From Isotricha intestinalis (taxonomy: Eukaryota > Ciliophora > Litostomatea > Vestibuliferida > Isotrichidae): DNA of 38,299 nucleotides. Below the pieces are notes generated by a model that searched no databases, was not told the DNA's origin, and saw nothing but the letters and a program-made list of their open reading frames with translations. The DNA lies in contig JAJJLU010003685.1 of NCBI GenBank assembly GCA_023807065.1, forward strand, positions 1 through 38,299. Reading direction: 5' to 3'. Each line of letters opens with the position of its first letter. Within the stretch, counting starts at the first letter, position 1. Made by a program: the position numbers and the translations under genes. Of this stretch, positions 1 to 9,069 are shown one piece after another.

Positions 1-1
1 A

Positions 2-205
2 GATTATATTTTTTCAGATAGGAAAACTTTAAATAACTTTTATATTTATTATAATAAAATATACAATGATAATAATTACATTAATGAAGAAAATGATGAT
101 TTAATATTAAAAGATAATGATAAAAAAAGAAAAATAATTGATAGAATAACAATATTATTTAGAAGATTTAGATTTATTTCAAATATATATTCAAAAAGGA
201 ATTAA
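2..205 (+). CDS. 3' end of a reading frame cut by the window edge
   Basis: An open frame runs from base 2 to a TAA at 203-205 and would encode about 67 residues with a basic end. It stops one base before the ATG at 207. A pyrimidine-rich ttttttcag at 9-17 looks like a splice acceptor, so the first bases may be intron. The next gene's frame is itself open back to base 150, where its translation suits the next protein better. The two frames may therefore be one gene broken by a +1 shift near 147-152, not two genes. No family recognised. Confidence 0.3.
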   Translation, partial: DYIFSDRKTLNNFYIYYNKIYNDNNYINEENDDLILKDNDKKRKIIDRITILFRRFRFISNIYSKRN

Positions 206-206
206 A

Positions 207-1202
207 ATGGAATTAATATTTAATGAAAGTTATACAGGGAATTTAATATGGAAAAGTCAAAATGAAGAAAAAGAAATAAATAATATAAAATTAATAAATT
301 CAAATAAAAAATTACTTAATGGAATTTTCATAGGAAGTTTTCTTTCAAGATTATTATATGGAAAAACTATGAAGACATGTATTACTGCAGGTTGTTTAAG
401 TGTTAAAAATATGTTAGGAATGATTAAAAATAATATTAATTATATTACTGATATTGATTTATATAATGTTGTTGTTCCTTTTAGGAAACAATCTAAAAGG
501 GAATTAATTGAAAAAGAACTTTATGAAAATCAATTAAAATTATTTAAACAAGAAAAAGGTTTTGTATTAGATTGTACTAATATAAATGCAAGTAAAAAAA
601 AAGAATATAATCCTTTAATGGATATTTATTGTCAAAATTTTGTTTTTAGTAAAAATAATTTTACTCATTTGAAAAAATTAGGTTTTATAAATAAAAAAGG
701 AAATATTTTAAAAGACCCAGATTTAATTCAAAATAAAAAATATAATAATACAAATTATCAAAATAATAAATTAGATTTCTTCGCTCCAAATAACATATTT
801 AAAAATGATTTATTAAAAACAAAGAAAAAGCAAATTGAAGGTTCAATATATAATAGAACTTTAAGTTCATTTAAATCTAAAAGACCAGAAACAAGTATAA
901 ATGAAATGAGTAAAACAAATTATAAAAGAATTAAAACTGGACATAATTCAAGAAGAAATTTTTTAATGAAAAATCTTCATACTTTTCCTTTAATGGTTAA
1001 TAATGATATTAATAATATTAAAGAAAAAAATGAGAAAAAAAGATGGAGTACTTTAGGAAATAGATTTGATAATTCTTTGAGTGAAAAAAAACTTCTTGGA
1101 AGAAATAAAAGTAATAATAAAAATATTTGGGATTATGGAACTAATAATTATATTGATAGAGGTTTATTTAATAAAATTATTGAATCTTTAGAAAAAAAAT
1201 AA
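207..1202 (+). CDS. Protein with degenerate pfkB (adenosine kinase-like) C-terminus and long basic tail
   Basis: The 331-codon frame from this ATG ends in TAA. Residues about 40-70 (NGIFIGSFLSRLLYGK, then a helix containing CITAGC) resemble the C-terminal helices of pfkB sugar/adenosine kinases, where a GAGD motif carries the catalytic Asp. Here that motif reads LLNG, so the base is missing. Upstream in-frame codons from base 150 read like the helix and strand expected before it (KGIKMELIF), so the ATG at 207 may be internal and the true 5' end lost or frameshifted. Residues about 100-331 form a Lys/Asn-rich tail with no recognised domain. Either a degenerate paralogue or a truncated annotation; the family assignment is by eye. 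Confidence 0.5.
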   Translation: MELIFNESYTGNLIWKSQNEEKEINNIKLINSNKKLLNGIFIGSFLSRLLYGKTMKTCITAGCLSVKNMLGMIKNNINYITDIDLYNVVVPFRKQSKRELIEKELYENQLKLFKQEKGFVLDCTNINASKKKEYNPLMDIYCQNFVFSKNNFTHLKKLGFINKKGNILKDPDLIQNKKYNNTNYQNNKLDFFAPNNIFKNDLLKTKKKQIEGSIYNRTLSSFKSKRPETSINEMSKTNYKRIKTGHNSRRNFLMKNLHTFPLMVNNDINNIKEKNEKKRWSTLGNRFDNSLSEKKLLGRNKSNNKNIWDYGTNNYIDRGLFNKIIESLEKK

Positions 1203-1340
1203 TTTTTTCTTTTTTATATGTCTTTGATTCTTTTTATTCCAAATTATTATTGTAAATAAATAATTTGAAATTCTAATCACCGCTTAAATTAAAATTTAAA
1301 TAAAGTTAAAATAAAATAATCTTATAATAAAATAAAAAAA

Positions 1341-2003
1341 ATGTCTTTTTCATCATTATCCAATAAAATGAAACAAGGCAATTTTAATGATATAGATAAT
1401 TACTTAAAAAATGTAAATAATATATTTAAATAATATTTGATATAGAATGAAGATTATTATACTCAAGTTTATTATAAAAGAAATTATGTTAATGGTCATG
1501 AAACTATTAAAGGTGCTTTTTTAGCTGTTAATAAAAATAAAGAAATTAATCCGCCTTCAAAAATAGATGAATCTGTTTATTATACTAATAATAATAAAAT
1601 TATTGGAAGTTATAAAAAAAGTAATCAAAATGAAAATGAATCTGTCAAAGCTATTAAAAATATTCTTTTCATTTTATTTTTATTTTTTATATTTTTTTTG
1701 CTTGTTGATTTTATAAATATGTATAAAAGAGTTAAAAAAGAAAATGAAATTGAAAGAGAAAATTGTTTAAAAGAATATAATGCAAATAATTGTAAAAATA
1801 CTTCAATTGATGATGGGCCAATAAGAAATAATTTTTGTTTAGAAAAATCAAAATGTATTTCTCAACACACAGTTTATTTTCATATAGTTCTCATTCAATA
1901 TATTAGAAGTATATTTCAAAATTCTTTCAAAAATATAAGTTTGATAAATGTTATTCTCTTTATAATATCAATGGTGTTTATAATAAAAACTATTTTAAGA
2001 TAA
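1341..2003 (+). CDS. BRR6: Brr6/Brl1-family nuclear-envelope protein (two exons)
   Basis: Joining exon 1 (1341-1412, 24 codons) to exon 2 (1446-2003) across a 33-nt GT-AG intron gives a 209-residue protein. A membrane segment at about 94-113 is followed by a lumenal-type domain with four Cys: C131-x3-Y-x-N-x2-C140, then a Pro, then C155-x5-C161. A second membrane segment lies at about 188-208. Two membrane spans around a disulfide-type four-Cys domain are the signature of the Brr6/Brl1 family, which works in nuclear pore assembly and membrane homeostasis at the nuclear envelope and is known mainly from organisms with closed mitosis. The N-terminal 90 residues are not conserved. The frame is continuous and the cysteine spacing fits well. 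Confidence 0.75.
1413..1445 (+). other. 33-nt spliceosomal intron in the Brr6-like gene
   Basis: Begins gtaaataat and ends gatatag. It contains in-frame stops, and its removal joins codon 24 to a long open frame in phase 0. Confidence 0.75.
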
Positions 2004-2383
2004 TATTCTTAAATAATTAATAATATAAATATATAATAAATATATATAAAAAAAATAATTAAATTAAAAAGCTATTTTTACCTTCATTTTCTTTAAGAAA
2101 CTTAGAAAAATTAGTATCATATAATAAAATACTTTTAAGTTAAATAGAATTAGTGTTTAAAAAACTTTCAAATTCATTTATAAATTAATAATCATTGAAG
2201 TTAAATTTAATAATTATTGGTTATTCAATGAAGAAAAGTCTTTTGGTGAAAATATGATTAAATTAATTCATTTCCCAAAAAAAAGGCTTATAATAAAAAA
2301 TATTTTGGTGAGTTTAAGTTATTATTTTTTTATATTTTAATATTTTTTTATTTTAAACATTTTTTATTTTTTTTTAAGTATAT
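2004..2383. other. Intergenic, with interrupted coding-like fragments
   Basis: 380 bases between convergent genes. On the plus strand about 2075-2340 there are short stretches that read like protein (for example around 2205-2300, an open run containing WLFNEEKSFGEN), broken by TAA codons and frame changes. No complete gene could be built with short introns. It may be relic coding sequence or 3' UTR; nothing else is seen. Confidence 0.3.
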
Positions 2384-3674
2384 TTAATCATCATCTTCAT
2401 ACATTTCATCCATTCTTTTTTTTTTACTTTGAATTATTTTTTGCTTTTCATCTTCGGGTAATGAATTTATTGTTTGATAATATTCTAATTTATTTTTATC
2501 ATAAATATATAATTCATTTGAAGCTTGATTTAAATATTGATAATATTGCTTTAGTTCTTTAGTACAATATCCTATTTCAACATCAATTACTTCAATAATA
2601 TTTTCAATTTCATCAAATTTAATTTTTATTTCATTATTACATACTTTCCATTCAAGAATATTTTTTATAATAGGATATTCAATTCCACTTAATTGAACTA
2701 ATTTATTCATATTTACTCTATTATATTTTTTAAGAATATTTTGAATAAACTTAAATCTTAATTCTTTCAAAACAATTTTAGCAAAACCAAAAAGATTATT
2801 TTTTTTTAAATCACTTTTCTGTTTTTCAATAAATTCTTCTAAAGTTCTAAAATTTTTATCTTTTTTATTATAATATTCAAAAAAATAAATTAAGTCCTTA
2901 TATCCTTTAATTTTTTGAAATTTAAGCAAAATAGAATCAATAGAATTACCAATAGATTGTGGTAATAAGTCTTTTAATAAACATAATCTTTTAACAGATT
3001 CACATTGAAATTGATCCATATATGTTTCTTTATTTTTTAAAATAGGATATGAACAACAACCAAAAGAAAGAGAAGCTAAAATAAATTCTTTTCTATTTAA
3101 TAATATTTCTCCTTTATAAAAAGCATATAAACTAAAATCTAAAGAGTCTAATTGAGATGAAAATTTTGTATTCATTATTAATTCATTTAAAATTTCTTCT
3201 ATTTCAGAATAGTCTTTACTCATATAAGAAAAATATAATATATAACCTTTAAAGGGATGAAACTCAACTATAGGTAAAATATTTTTAAATTGGATAAAAT
3301 ATTTTTTTCCATCTAAAAATTTTTTCTGATCAGCAAAAGATTGGAAATATCTTCTAAAATGTTTTGAACAATCTTCTGGGAATTTATTATACATTTTTTT
3401 ATTTGCCAATTGCTTTGAAATTAATGAATATTCTTCAATTTGTTTTGGCTCAATTTTTTTAAGAGAATTGAGATATTCTTCAAAAATTAAAAGAGAATTT
3501 GTTGATAACTTTTCTTTAGCTGAAATTTGAGTGATATTTTGAGTAATATAAGGAATTAATTCATTTATCTAAAATTTAATTCTTTATAAAATTAATTATT
3601 ACTTTTGTACGAATCATATTTTTTACTTTGTCTATATCTTTTTCTTTGTCTAAGTTTTCAATAAACTCTTCCAT
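2384..3674 (-). CDS. CSN3: COP9 signalosome subunit 3-like PCI protein (two exons)
   Basis: Exon 1 (3674-3603, starting at a true ATG) joins exon 2 (3568-2384) across a 34-nt intron, giving 418 residues; the CSN3 family is typically about 420. The middle has helical-repeat sequence with a YAFYKGEILLNRKEF-type segment typical of CSN3. The C-terminal third looks like a PCI winged helix (KLVQLSGIEYP), and the end is acidic (EDDD). CSN3 is a scaffold subunit of the COP9 signalosome, which removes NEDD8 from cullins. The main alternative is the related proteasome lid subunit Rpn3, but that is usually longer. The exon-2 frame alone has no ATG upstream of the conserved part, so the spliced start is preferred. 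Confidence 0.65.
3569..3602 (-). other. 34-nt intron in the CSN3-like gene
   Basis: On the minus strand it starts gtaataatt and ends aattttag. Removal joins 24 codons to the downstream frame in phase 0. Confidence 0.75.
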
Positions 3675-3903
3675 TTATAATATAAAATTAATTTCAAAAA
3701 GGATAAAAAAAATTAAAATATAAATAAATTAGATTATATGATATATATAATAAATGAATAATTATATAATAACTAAAAAAATCTAATAAAATATAAACTA
3801 TATATTTATTTAACTATTTATAACTTCATTTATATTTTTATTTATTTTAATTCTTATTTTTAAATGAAAAAAAAAAGGTTTAATTAAAAATATAATAATG
3901 TAT

Positions 3904-5616
3904 TTATTCATTTTTATTTTCTTTTTCAGAATGTTTAATCATAATTTCATTTAAATATTTACTTTTATATACATAAGTATGATTATCATTTAATTCAGTT
4001 GTTGAAATAGTTTCATTTTTTTCTTTATTTTTTCTCTCAGGAGTATGATTTAATTTAATAGTAATAGAACTAACTTTATTATTTAAATCATCTTTTTCAT
4101 TTAATTCTCTTTTAGTATTAGCTTTACTTTTTTCAATTTTATTATCAGGAGTTTTATTAGTTCTATAATTTCTTCTGTCTGTAGAAATAGAAAATAATTT
4201 TGTACCTTCTAAAGGATAAATACCATATCCTTTTTTTATATAAGTATTTAATTCTTCTCTATCTTTTTCTCTTTGAACTTCTATGTCTTTTATTATATTT
4301 GATGAATTTAATGAATTTTGTTGAGTTGATTTTTTAGAATATTTATAAGGCTCATTTAAATTTGTTTTAGAAAATAAATTTTGATAATTACTTACACTTT
4401 TACTATTTATTAATATATTTTTATCTTTGTTTAATATTTGATTATTACTTATATTTAAATTACTAATATCTATTGATTTGTCATTTTCAAAAATACTTAC
4501 ACCTAATTTATTATAATTTTCATCATCAATATTAAACTTTTTTGTTGGGTCTAATATATTATTTTGATTTTTATTATTTGGAATTATATTATTGTGCTCT
4601 ATATCATTTGGACTTATAATATTTTGATTAATATTATTTTGATTTATATTATTTTGATTAATATTATTTTGACTAATATTATTTTGATTTATATTATTTT
4701 GATTTATATTGTTGATATTTTCATTATTAAATTTATTAAAAATTTTTTCTGTTTTATCTAAAGTATCATCATAATTATAATTTGAAAATTCCCTGAAATC
4801 ATCTTTCTTTTTTGTGTTTCTCATTATATTACTAAAACTATCATTTTTTAATTTTATTGTTTTTTGCGAATGATAATAGTCATCTATAATATTATTATAA
4901 GGTTTTTTTATTTCTTCATTTACTTTATTACTATTTTTTCTTTTTATTAACGACTTTTTATCATCTTCATCTTTAATATCATTTTTAATCAGAGATATCA
5001 TTTCTTTCTCTTTTATTTTACTTTCATTCTTTAAATCTTTATTAATAGGAATAATTTTTTTTTCTTCACTTTTATTTTCTTTTTTCATATTAATATAAAT
5101 ATTATCTTCTAAAATTACTTTTTTAATAGGATTATAAAAATTATCTTTATAATCAAATTTCTTTAAAGAAGTATATTTCTCAGGTTCCATAAAGATTTTT
5201 TCAACGATTTTAAAATTAGGTAAAAGTATACTTGATAATTGTTCATTGTTATTAAAAGGACAAAGGAATAATTCTTCTTTAATATTAAAAATTAATTTAA
5301 TTGATGAAACTAACTTATCGATTGTGTAATTAATATCATTTTCTAATTGAAGTGAATAATCTTTATTATTGTAATTAAAAGTTATATTTAATTGGTCGTT
5401 AATATAAGGTGAAATTTTCCTTAATATTATATTTTGTTCATGTGTACTTTTAATTCCTATTTCTGATAAAAAATTCTTAGGTTCAATACATAAATCATAA
5501 CCTGTTGTATTTATTGATTTTAATTTTGTTAGTGTTTCTGATTGAAGAGGTTCATTTTGAAGAAGAGAATTTAAATCTTCCCAATTCATTTTTGAGATAA
5601 ATTCTTTTTGTTCCAT
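3904..5616 (-). CDS. SAM-domain protein with Asn-rich repeat region
   Basis: 570 residues. Residues about 10-72 have the SAM pattern: WEDLNSLL, then a helix, then a Leu-rich stretch, then FLSEIGI followed by a helix with HEQNIILRKI. SAM domains mediate protein-protein oligomerisation. Residues about 75-135 could be a small beta-rich domain. The rest is charged and low in complexity, with a run of NINQN pentapeptides near residue 300 encoded by a 15-bp tandem repeat, and a Lys/Asn-rich C-terminus with one more ordered stretch (KKGYGIYPLEGTKLFSI). No membrane segment or catalytic motif. Probably a scaffold; the specific role is unknown. Start is the first ATG and the stop is TAA. Confidence 0.7.
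   Translation of the reverse strand: MEQKEFISKMNWEDLNSLLQNEPLQSETLTKLKSINTTGYDLCIEPKNFLSEIGIKSTHEQNIILRKISPYINDQLNITFNYNNKDYSLQLENDINYTIDKLVSSIKLIFNIKEELFLCPFNNNEQLSSILLPNFKIVEKIFMEPEKYTSLKKFDYKDNFYNPIKKVILEDNIYINMKKENKSEEKKIIPINKDLKNESKIKEKEMISLIKNDIKDEDDKKSLIKRKNSNKVNEEIKKPYNNIIDDYYHSQKTIKLKNDSFSNIMRNTKKKDDFREFSNYNYDDTLDKTEKIFNKFNNENINNINQNNINQNNISQNNINQNNINQNNINQNIISPNDIEHNNIIPNNKNQNNILDPTKKFNIDDENYNKLGVSIFENDKSIDISNLNISNNQILNKDKNILINSKSVSNYQNLFSKTNLNEPYKYSKKSTQQNSLNSSNIIKDIEVQREKDREELNTYIKKGYGIYPLEGTKLFSISTDRRNYRTNKTPDNKIEKSKANTKRELNEKDDLNNKVSSITIKLNHTPERKNKEKNETISTTELNDNHTYVYKSKYLNEIMIKHSEKENKNE
4621..4710 (-). repeat. Six tandem copies of a 15-bp unit
   Basis: Plus-strand unit attttgatt(a/t)atatt is repeated head to tail six times with one- or two-base differences. 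It stays in frame in the SAM-domain gene and encodes NINQN/NISQN pentapeptides. Slipped-strand expansion of an Asn/Gln tract is the simplest origin. Confidence 0.9.
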
Positions 5617-6469
5617 TTATTAAATTCAATTTAAAAAAAATAAAAAAAATAAAATTTCAATTTTTTGTTTTCTACACTTAGAAAATAATCTATTTATATT
5701 CAAACTTTAAATTAGCATTAATGGTTATGTAAAAATCTTTAGAAATGAAATAATTAACTTAAAACACTTTTAAATAAGTAATTTTTTCAGAAAAAATAAA
5801 AAAAAAGAATAAAAATAAAATATAAATATAAATTAATAACTAACTTTTAAATTTATGAAATTCTTTTTGAGAATAACTTATTAATAATAAAAGTATATTT
5901 CTTTTATTTTTTAGGAAAAAATTAAAATAAATTTCTATAAAAAAAAGCAAAAATAATAATTTGATTTATGATTTAAATTTTTAAATTTTTAACTAATATT
6001 CAAGAAATTAATAAATAATATGTCTGAGTTTAATTGAAAATAGAAAAATACTAATTCCTTAACAAAATTAAGAACTCCTTTTGTCCAAAAGATTATCCCT
6101 TATAAAATAAATTTATAAACGTTCTTATCTTCATTTAAATAATATTTCCAATATAAATAATACCAAACATAAATATGTTTTTTTCTTTAATTAAAATTCA
6201 ATTTTCAAAAAAAATAACAAAAAACATCCTTATAAAAAAATAAGAAATTAAGTAATACATAAATATCTAATAAAAAAAATATTAAAAATTTAATAAAGAA
6301 AGTAAAAAAAATTTCAAAAAACAAAAAAAGTAGATTTTAACTTAATAAACCATTAATAAAAAAACAATTAATTTTTTAATTCAAATTATTTAAAATTAAC
6401 CAATGAAATTTCACTAAAATTTTTCAAAACATATAATAGAAAAAAAAGAAAAAAGAAAAAATAAAAATA
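5617..6469. other. Intergenic, AT-rich, no gene seen
   Basis: About 850 bases between divergent genes, very rich in A and T with many stops in all frames. A slightly more GC-rich patch at about 6065-6105 (containing ctccttttgtccaaaagatt) was examined for an RNA gene, but no recognisable tRNA or snRNA pattern was found. It presumably holds the promoters of the flanking genes. Confidence 0.5.
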
Positions 6470-6727
6470 ATGGTAAAGAGACAAAGTAAAAGAACAAACA
6501 AAGGAACAAAAGTAAAAACAGTAAAAAAGAAAACAAAAACAAAGAAACAAGAAAAAACTGTTGTTGAAAAAGTTAAAGAAGATGTTCCTGTAGTTGAAGA
6601 AAAAACTACAAAAAGAAGTAAGAGAAATACTAGAAGTAAAGTTAAGGAAAGTAAGAAACATCATAAAGCACAAACAAAAAAACATACTGATAAGAAAAAT
6701 CAAAGAAAAAGAAGAAAGACTAAGTAA
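6470..6727 (+). CDS. Lys/Arg-rich basic protein, linker-histone H1-like candidate
   Basis: 85 residues starting MVKRQSKRTNKGTK; about half are Lys or Arg, with Thr/Ser and Val and almost no large hydrophobics. A short acidic-Pro stretch in the middle (EDVPVVEEK) separates two basic arms. This composition matches linker histone tails. Known ciliate macronuclear H1 proteins lack the globular winged-helix domain and are small Lys-rich proteins, so an H1-like role in chromatin is reasonable. Ribosomal or nucleolar basic proteins are alternatives. Codon use includes AAG, AGA and GTT more than neighbouring genes, hinting at high expression. The opposite-strand frame over the same bases is a shadow. 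Confidence 0.6.
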   Translation: MVKRQSKRTNKGTKVKTVKKKTKTKKQEKTVVEKVKEDVPVVEEKTTKRSKRNTRSKVKESKKHHKAQTKKHTDKKNQRKRRKTK

Positions 6728-6818
6728 TTAAATTCTTTATTTTTTTTTAATATAATTAAGTTAATTAATATATCATTTTGAAAAATATTTTTGAAATTTT
6801 TTTTTTCACTTGTTTTTA

Positions 6819-7225
6819 TTAATTTTTTATTTCATTATCATTAATATATTTAAAAATATAATTTATTTGTTGTTTTGTTAATCTTTTCTCTGAGTTAGGA
6901 ATTAACTAAATTAATATTAAATAAATAAATAAATCTTACTAAATCTAATTCTAACATAGATTTAGGTTTAAAATTTATTATTTTTAATTTTTCTTCAGGA
7001 GTAATAGAATAAGAATTTAAATGTTCAATAAAAGGAGAAATTTTATCAAGTGGCATAATAGAATAATTCAATTGTAAGAAACTAAAAAAAATAAAAAAAA
7101 ATATACTCAATAATTTCTTTCTCATAATTATCTTCAATTTTTGTTTTTTCATTATAATCATTCATTGATTTAACAAAAAAATAAGCTTCATCATTTAAAA
7201 TAACTTTCTTTGATTTTAAATTCAT
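6819..7225 (-). CDS. RPC9: RPC9 (CRCP)/Rpb4-family RNA polymerase subunit (three exons)
   Basis: Three exons (7225-7107, 7081-6940, 6905-6819) join in frame to give 115 residues. After the second intron the protein reads ITPEEKLKIINFKP, an ELDL helix, then IPNSEKRLTKQQI and a final helix. This is the HRDC-like fold signature of RPC9/CRCP (RNA polymerase III) and Rpb4 (polymerase II). The EKLxIINxxP segment followed by EKRLTxxQI favours RPC9. The family pairs with RPC8/Rpb7 to form the polymerase stalk. The protein is shorter than human CRCP (148 residues). Without splicing only a misleading 88-codon frame is visible, which fuses intron T-runs to the real C-terminal half. Confidence 0.7.
6906..6939 (-). 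other. 34-nt intron 2 of the RPC9-like gene
   Basis: Minus strand gtaagattt...aatttag. Splicing joins ELDL to the IPNSEKRLT exon and removes an early stop. Confidence 0.75.
7082..7106 (-). other. 25-nt intron 1 of the RPC9-like gene
   Basis: Minus strand gtata, nine T, one A, eight T, then ag: almost pure poly-T. Removing its 25 nt restores frame between EKEIID and FLQLNY. Confidence 0.65.
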
Positions 7226-7320
7226 TAAATTATATTAAGAAAAAAAAATATAATAAAAAAAATAATATTTAATTTAAAAACAATTAAAAAACTTTAAAAC
7301 TTTAAAAAAAAAAATATAAA

Positions 7321-7689
7321 ATGGATTCCCAAATTCAAAACGATTACAACACTGCAAAAAATATAGGAAAACAATTCCTTGAAGTTTTTCTTAAACCAGG
7401 AGTTAATTATTCAAATTTTTATGGAAATGATAGTATTTTAACATTTGAAAGTGAAGTTTATATTGGAACTCAAAATATTGTGAATAAACTTTCAACTTTA
7501 AATCTAAACTCAAATTTCACTAATTACGAAGCTCAACCTTCTGTTCAAGGAATATTACTTTTTGTAAGTGGAACTTGCTGTTTACCTGGTGAAAATAATC
7601 AATTACCTTTTATGAGAATTATCTTTTTAGCTAATTCTAATGGATCTTATTATGTTAAAAACGATATTTATAAAATTACTTTTGCCTAA
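7321..7689 (+). CDS. NTF2: Nuclear transport factor 2
   Basis: 122 residues, the normal length for free NTF2. The cone-shaped NTF2 fold is evident: an N-terminal helix (IGKQFLEVFL), NYSNFYGNDSILTFE, a GTQNIVNKL helix, then beta strands with GILLFVSGTCCL, PFMRIIFLAN, and the C-terminal YYVKNDIYKI. NTF2 carries Ran-GDP into the nucleus through FG nucleoporins. No fusion domain (such as an RRM in G3BP) is present. First ATG is used and the stop is TAA. Codon use is a little less A/T-biased than its neighbours, consistent with a highly expressed housekeeping gene. Confidence 0.9.
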   Translation: MDSQIQNDYNTAKNIGKQFLEVFLKPGVNYSNFYGNDSILTFESEVYIGTQNIVNKLSTLNLNSNFTNYEAQPSVQGILLFVSGTCCLPGENNQLPFMRIIFLANSNGSYYVKNDIYKITFA

Positions 7690-7956
7690 AAAATATTATT
7701 AAAAATTTAATAATAATTTTTTTTGAAATTTAAAAAAATTTTATTTATTTTTATTAAGTGTTTTATACAATTTTTTTTTATTTTTTATTTTTGCTTTTAT
7801 GAGGTTTTGATTTATAAAAAGATATAAATAAAAAATAATAAAATAATAAAGCTTTATATTTAATTACTTTTTAAAGTTTCTCAATCAATGTTTAATGATA
7901 TATAATATTCAAATGAGAAATAATGAATAGTATATTATATAAATATTGAGTAACTA

Positions 7957-8541
7957 TTATATATTATTATTAATATTTGTTTGAATTTTTAATTCAGGTT
8001 GTTTATATTCATGATTTTTTTTCCAATCATCAAAATGACTAGTAAACACTCTAACATTTTTTCCAATAGTAGTTTTAATTCCTTTATCATTATTATCATA
8101 ATTTTTATTATTTAAAAATTCAAGTTTATTTACCATTTTATTTGTAGATGTTTTTAAATCATTATTTGTAACTTTATTACTTTCATCACCTACTGTTTGA
8201 GTTGTTTGAGTTTTCATTGTTTCTCTTCTTTTCTTAAGAAAATCTTTTTTAAAATTCGGATTAAAATATTGATCATTATATAAAATATTATTAGGATCTA
8301 AAAAAGCTTTTAATTCTTTTTTCTTTTTTTCTGATATTTTATATTTTCCATTATCTACTGTTATTAAATTTTTCTTATTTTCATTTTCATTATTTATATT
8401 ATTCTTATCATTAATATTAATTTTATTTATTTTAGATGCATGTGTTATATTTTTCGAATAAGTTGATATTGAAAAATGCTCTTTTGGATTTTCTAATTCA
8501 AGTAATTTTAAATTTAATTTCTTTTTTTCCATAAGAGACAT
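7957..8541 (-). CDS. Hypothetical charged protein
   Basis: 194 residues, Lys/Asn-rich, probably largely disordered, with no membrane segment. The N-terminus MSLMEKKKLNLKLLELENP may form a short helix; a middle part reads ELKAFLDPNNILYNDQYFNP and a more ordered C-terminal stretch contains VRVFTSHFDDWKKNHEY. No family recognised. It is divergently arranged with the next gene: the start codons are only 57 bases apart, so the two probably share a promoter. Confidence 0.55.
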   Translation of the reverse strand: MSLMEKKKLNLKLLELENPKEHFSISTYSKNITHASKINKININDKNNINNENENKKNLITVDNGKYKISEKKKKELKAFLDPNNILYNDQYFNPNFKKDFLKKRRETMKTQTTQTVGDESNKVTNNDLKTSTNKMVNKLEFLNNKNYDNNDKGIKTTIGKNVRVFTSHFDDWKKNHEYKQPELKIQTNINNNI

Positions 8542-8598
8542 TTTGATTTTTTTTCTTATTTGAAATTAATTTTATTAAATTTAATTTTTATAAATTAT

Positions 8599-9069
8599 AT
8601 GGCAACAAATGAAAATTTTTCAGAAGATAATGGGAAAAATGTTATAGATGTGATAGATAAAAAATTAGAAGTTTTATTAAAAGAAAAAGAAGAAATAGAA
8701 AAAAAATATGGAATAGATGAAAATTTATTAAATTCATTTTCTTTTAATGGAATGTTACCTCAATTTCCACCTTCTTTAACACAATCAATTCCAAAATCTT
8801 CAAAAATAAATTATGATAATTTAACAAAAATACAAGATATAAAACCTAAAGAAATTAAAAGAAAATATAAAACTCCTGATAATTATATTGAATCTTTAAA
8901 ATATGAACCTGATATTAAAGATGTTTTTGAAAAAGATAATTTTCAACCTACTTTTACTTCTTTAAATAATCTTAAATCTAAACCTTCAAATCCGAAAACT
9001 TATGATATTACTCAATTTATTGATGAAAGTATTAATGAAGATTATTTAAATGAAATATTACATCAATAA
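8599..9069 (+). CDS. Hypothetical protein with N-terminal coiled coil
   Basis: 156 residues from the ATG at 8599; the frame is open further upstream but only from a TTG, which is not a credible eukaryotic start. Residues about 15-45 (VIDVIDKKLEVLLKEKEEIEKK) have heptad spacing of a short coiled coil. Then come a Pro/Ser segment (PQFPPSLTQS) and an acidic C-terminus. No known domain recognised. Divergent from the gene at 7957-8541 with a 57-base shared 5' region. Confidence 0.6.
   Translation: MATNENFSEDNGKNVIDVIDKKLEVLLKEKEEIEKKYGIDENLLNSFSFNGMLPQFPPSLTQSIPKSSKINYDNLTKIQDIKPKEIKRKYKTPDNYIESLKYEPDIKDVFEKDNFQPTFTSLNNLKSKPSNPKTYDITQFIDESINEDYLNEILHQ

Noticed and set aside
4564..4761. Ile-rich plus-strand ORF opposite the SAM-domain gene
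   Set aside because: It is the antisense of the NINQN repeat tract; composition is forced by the opposite strand.
6386..6703. Phe/Cys-rich minus-strand ORF over the H1-like gene
   Set aside because: Antisense shadow of Lys codons (AAA/AAG read as TTT/CTT).
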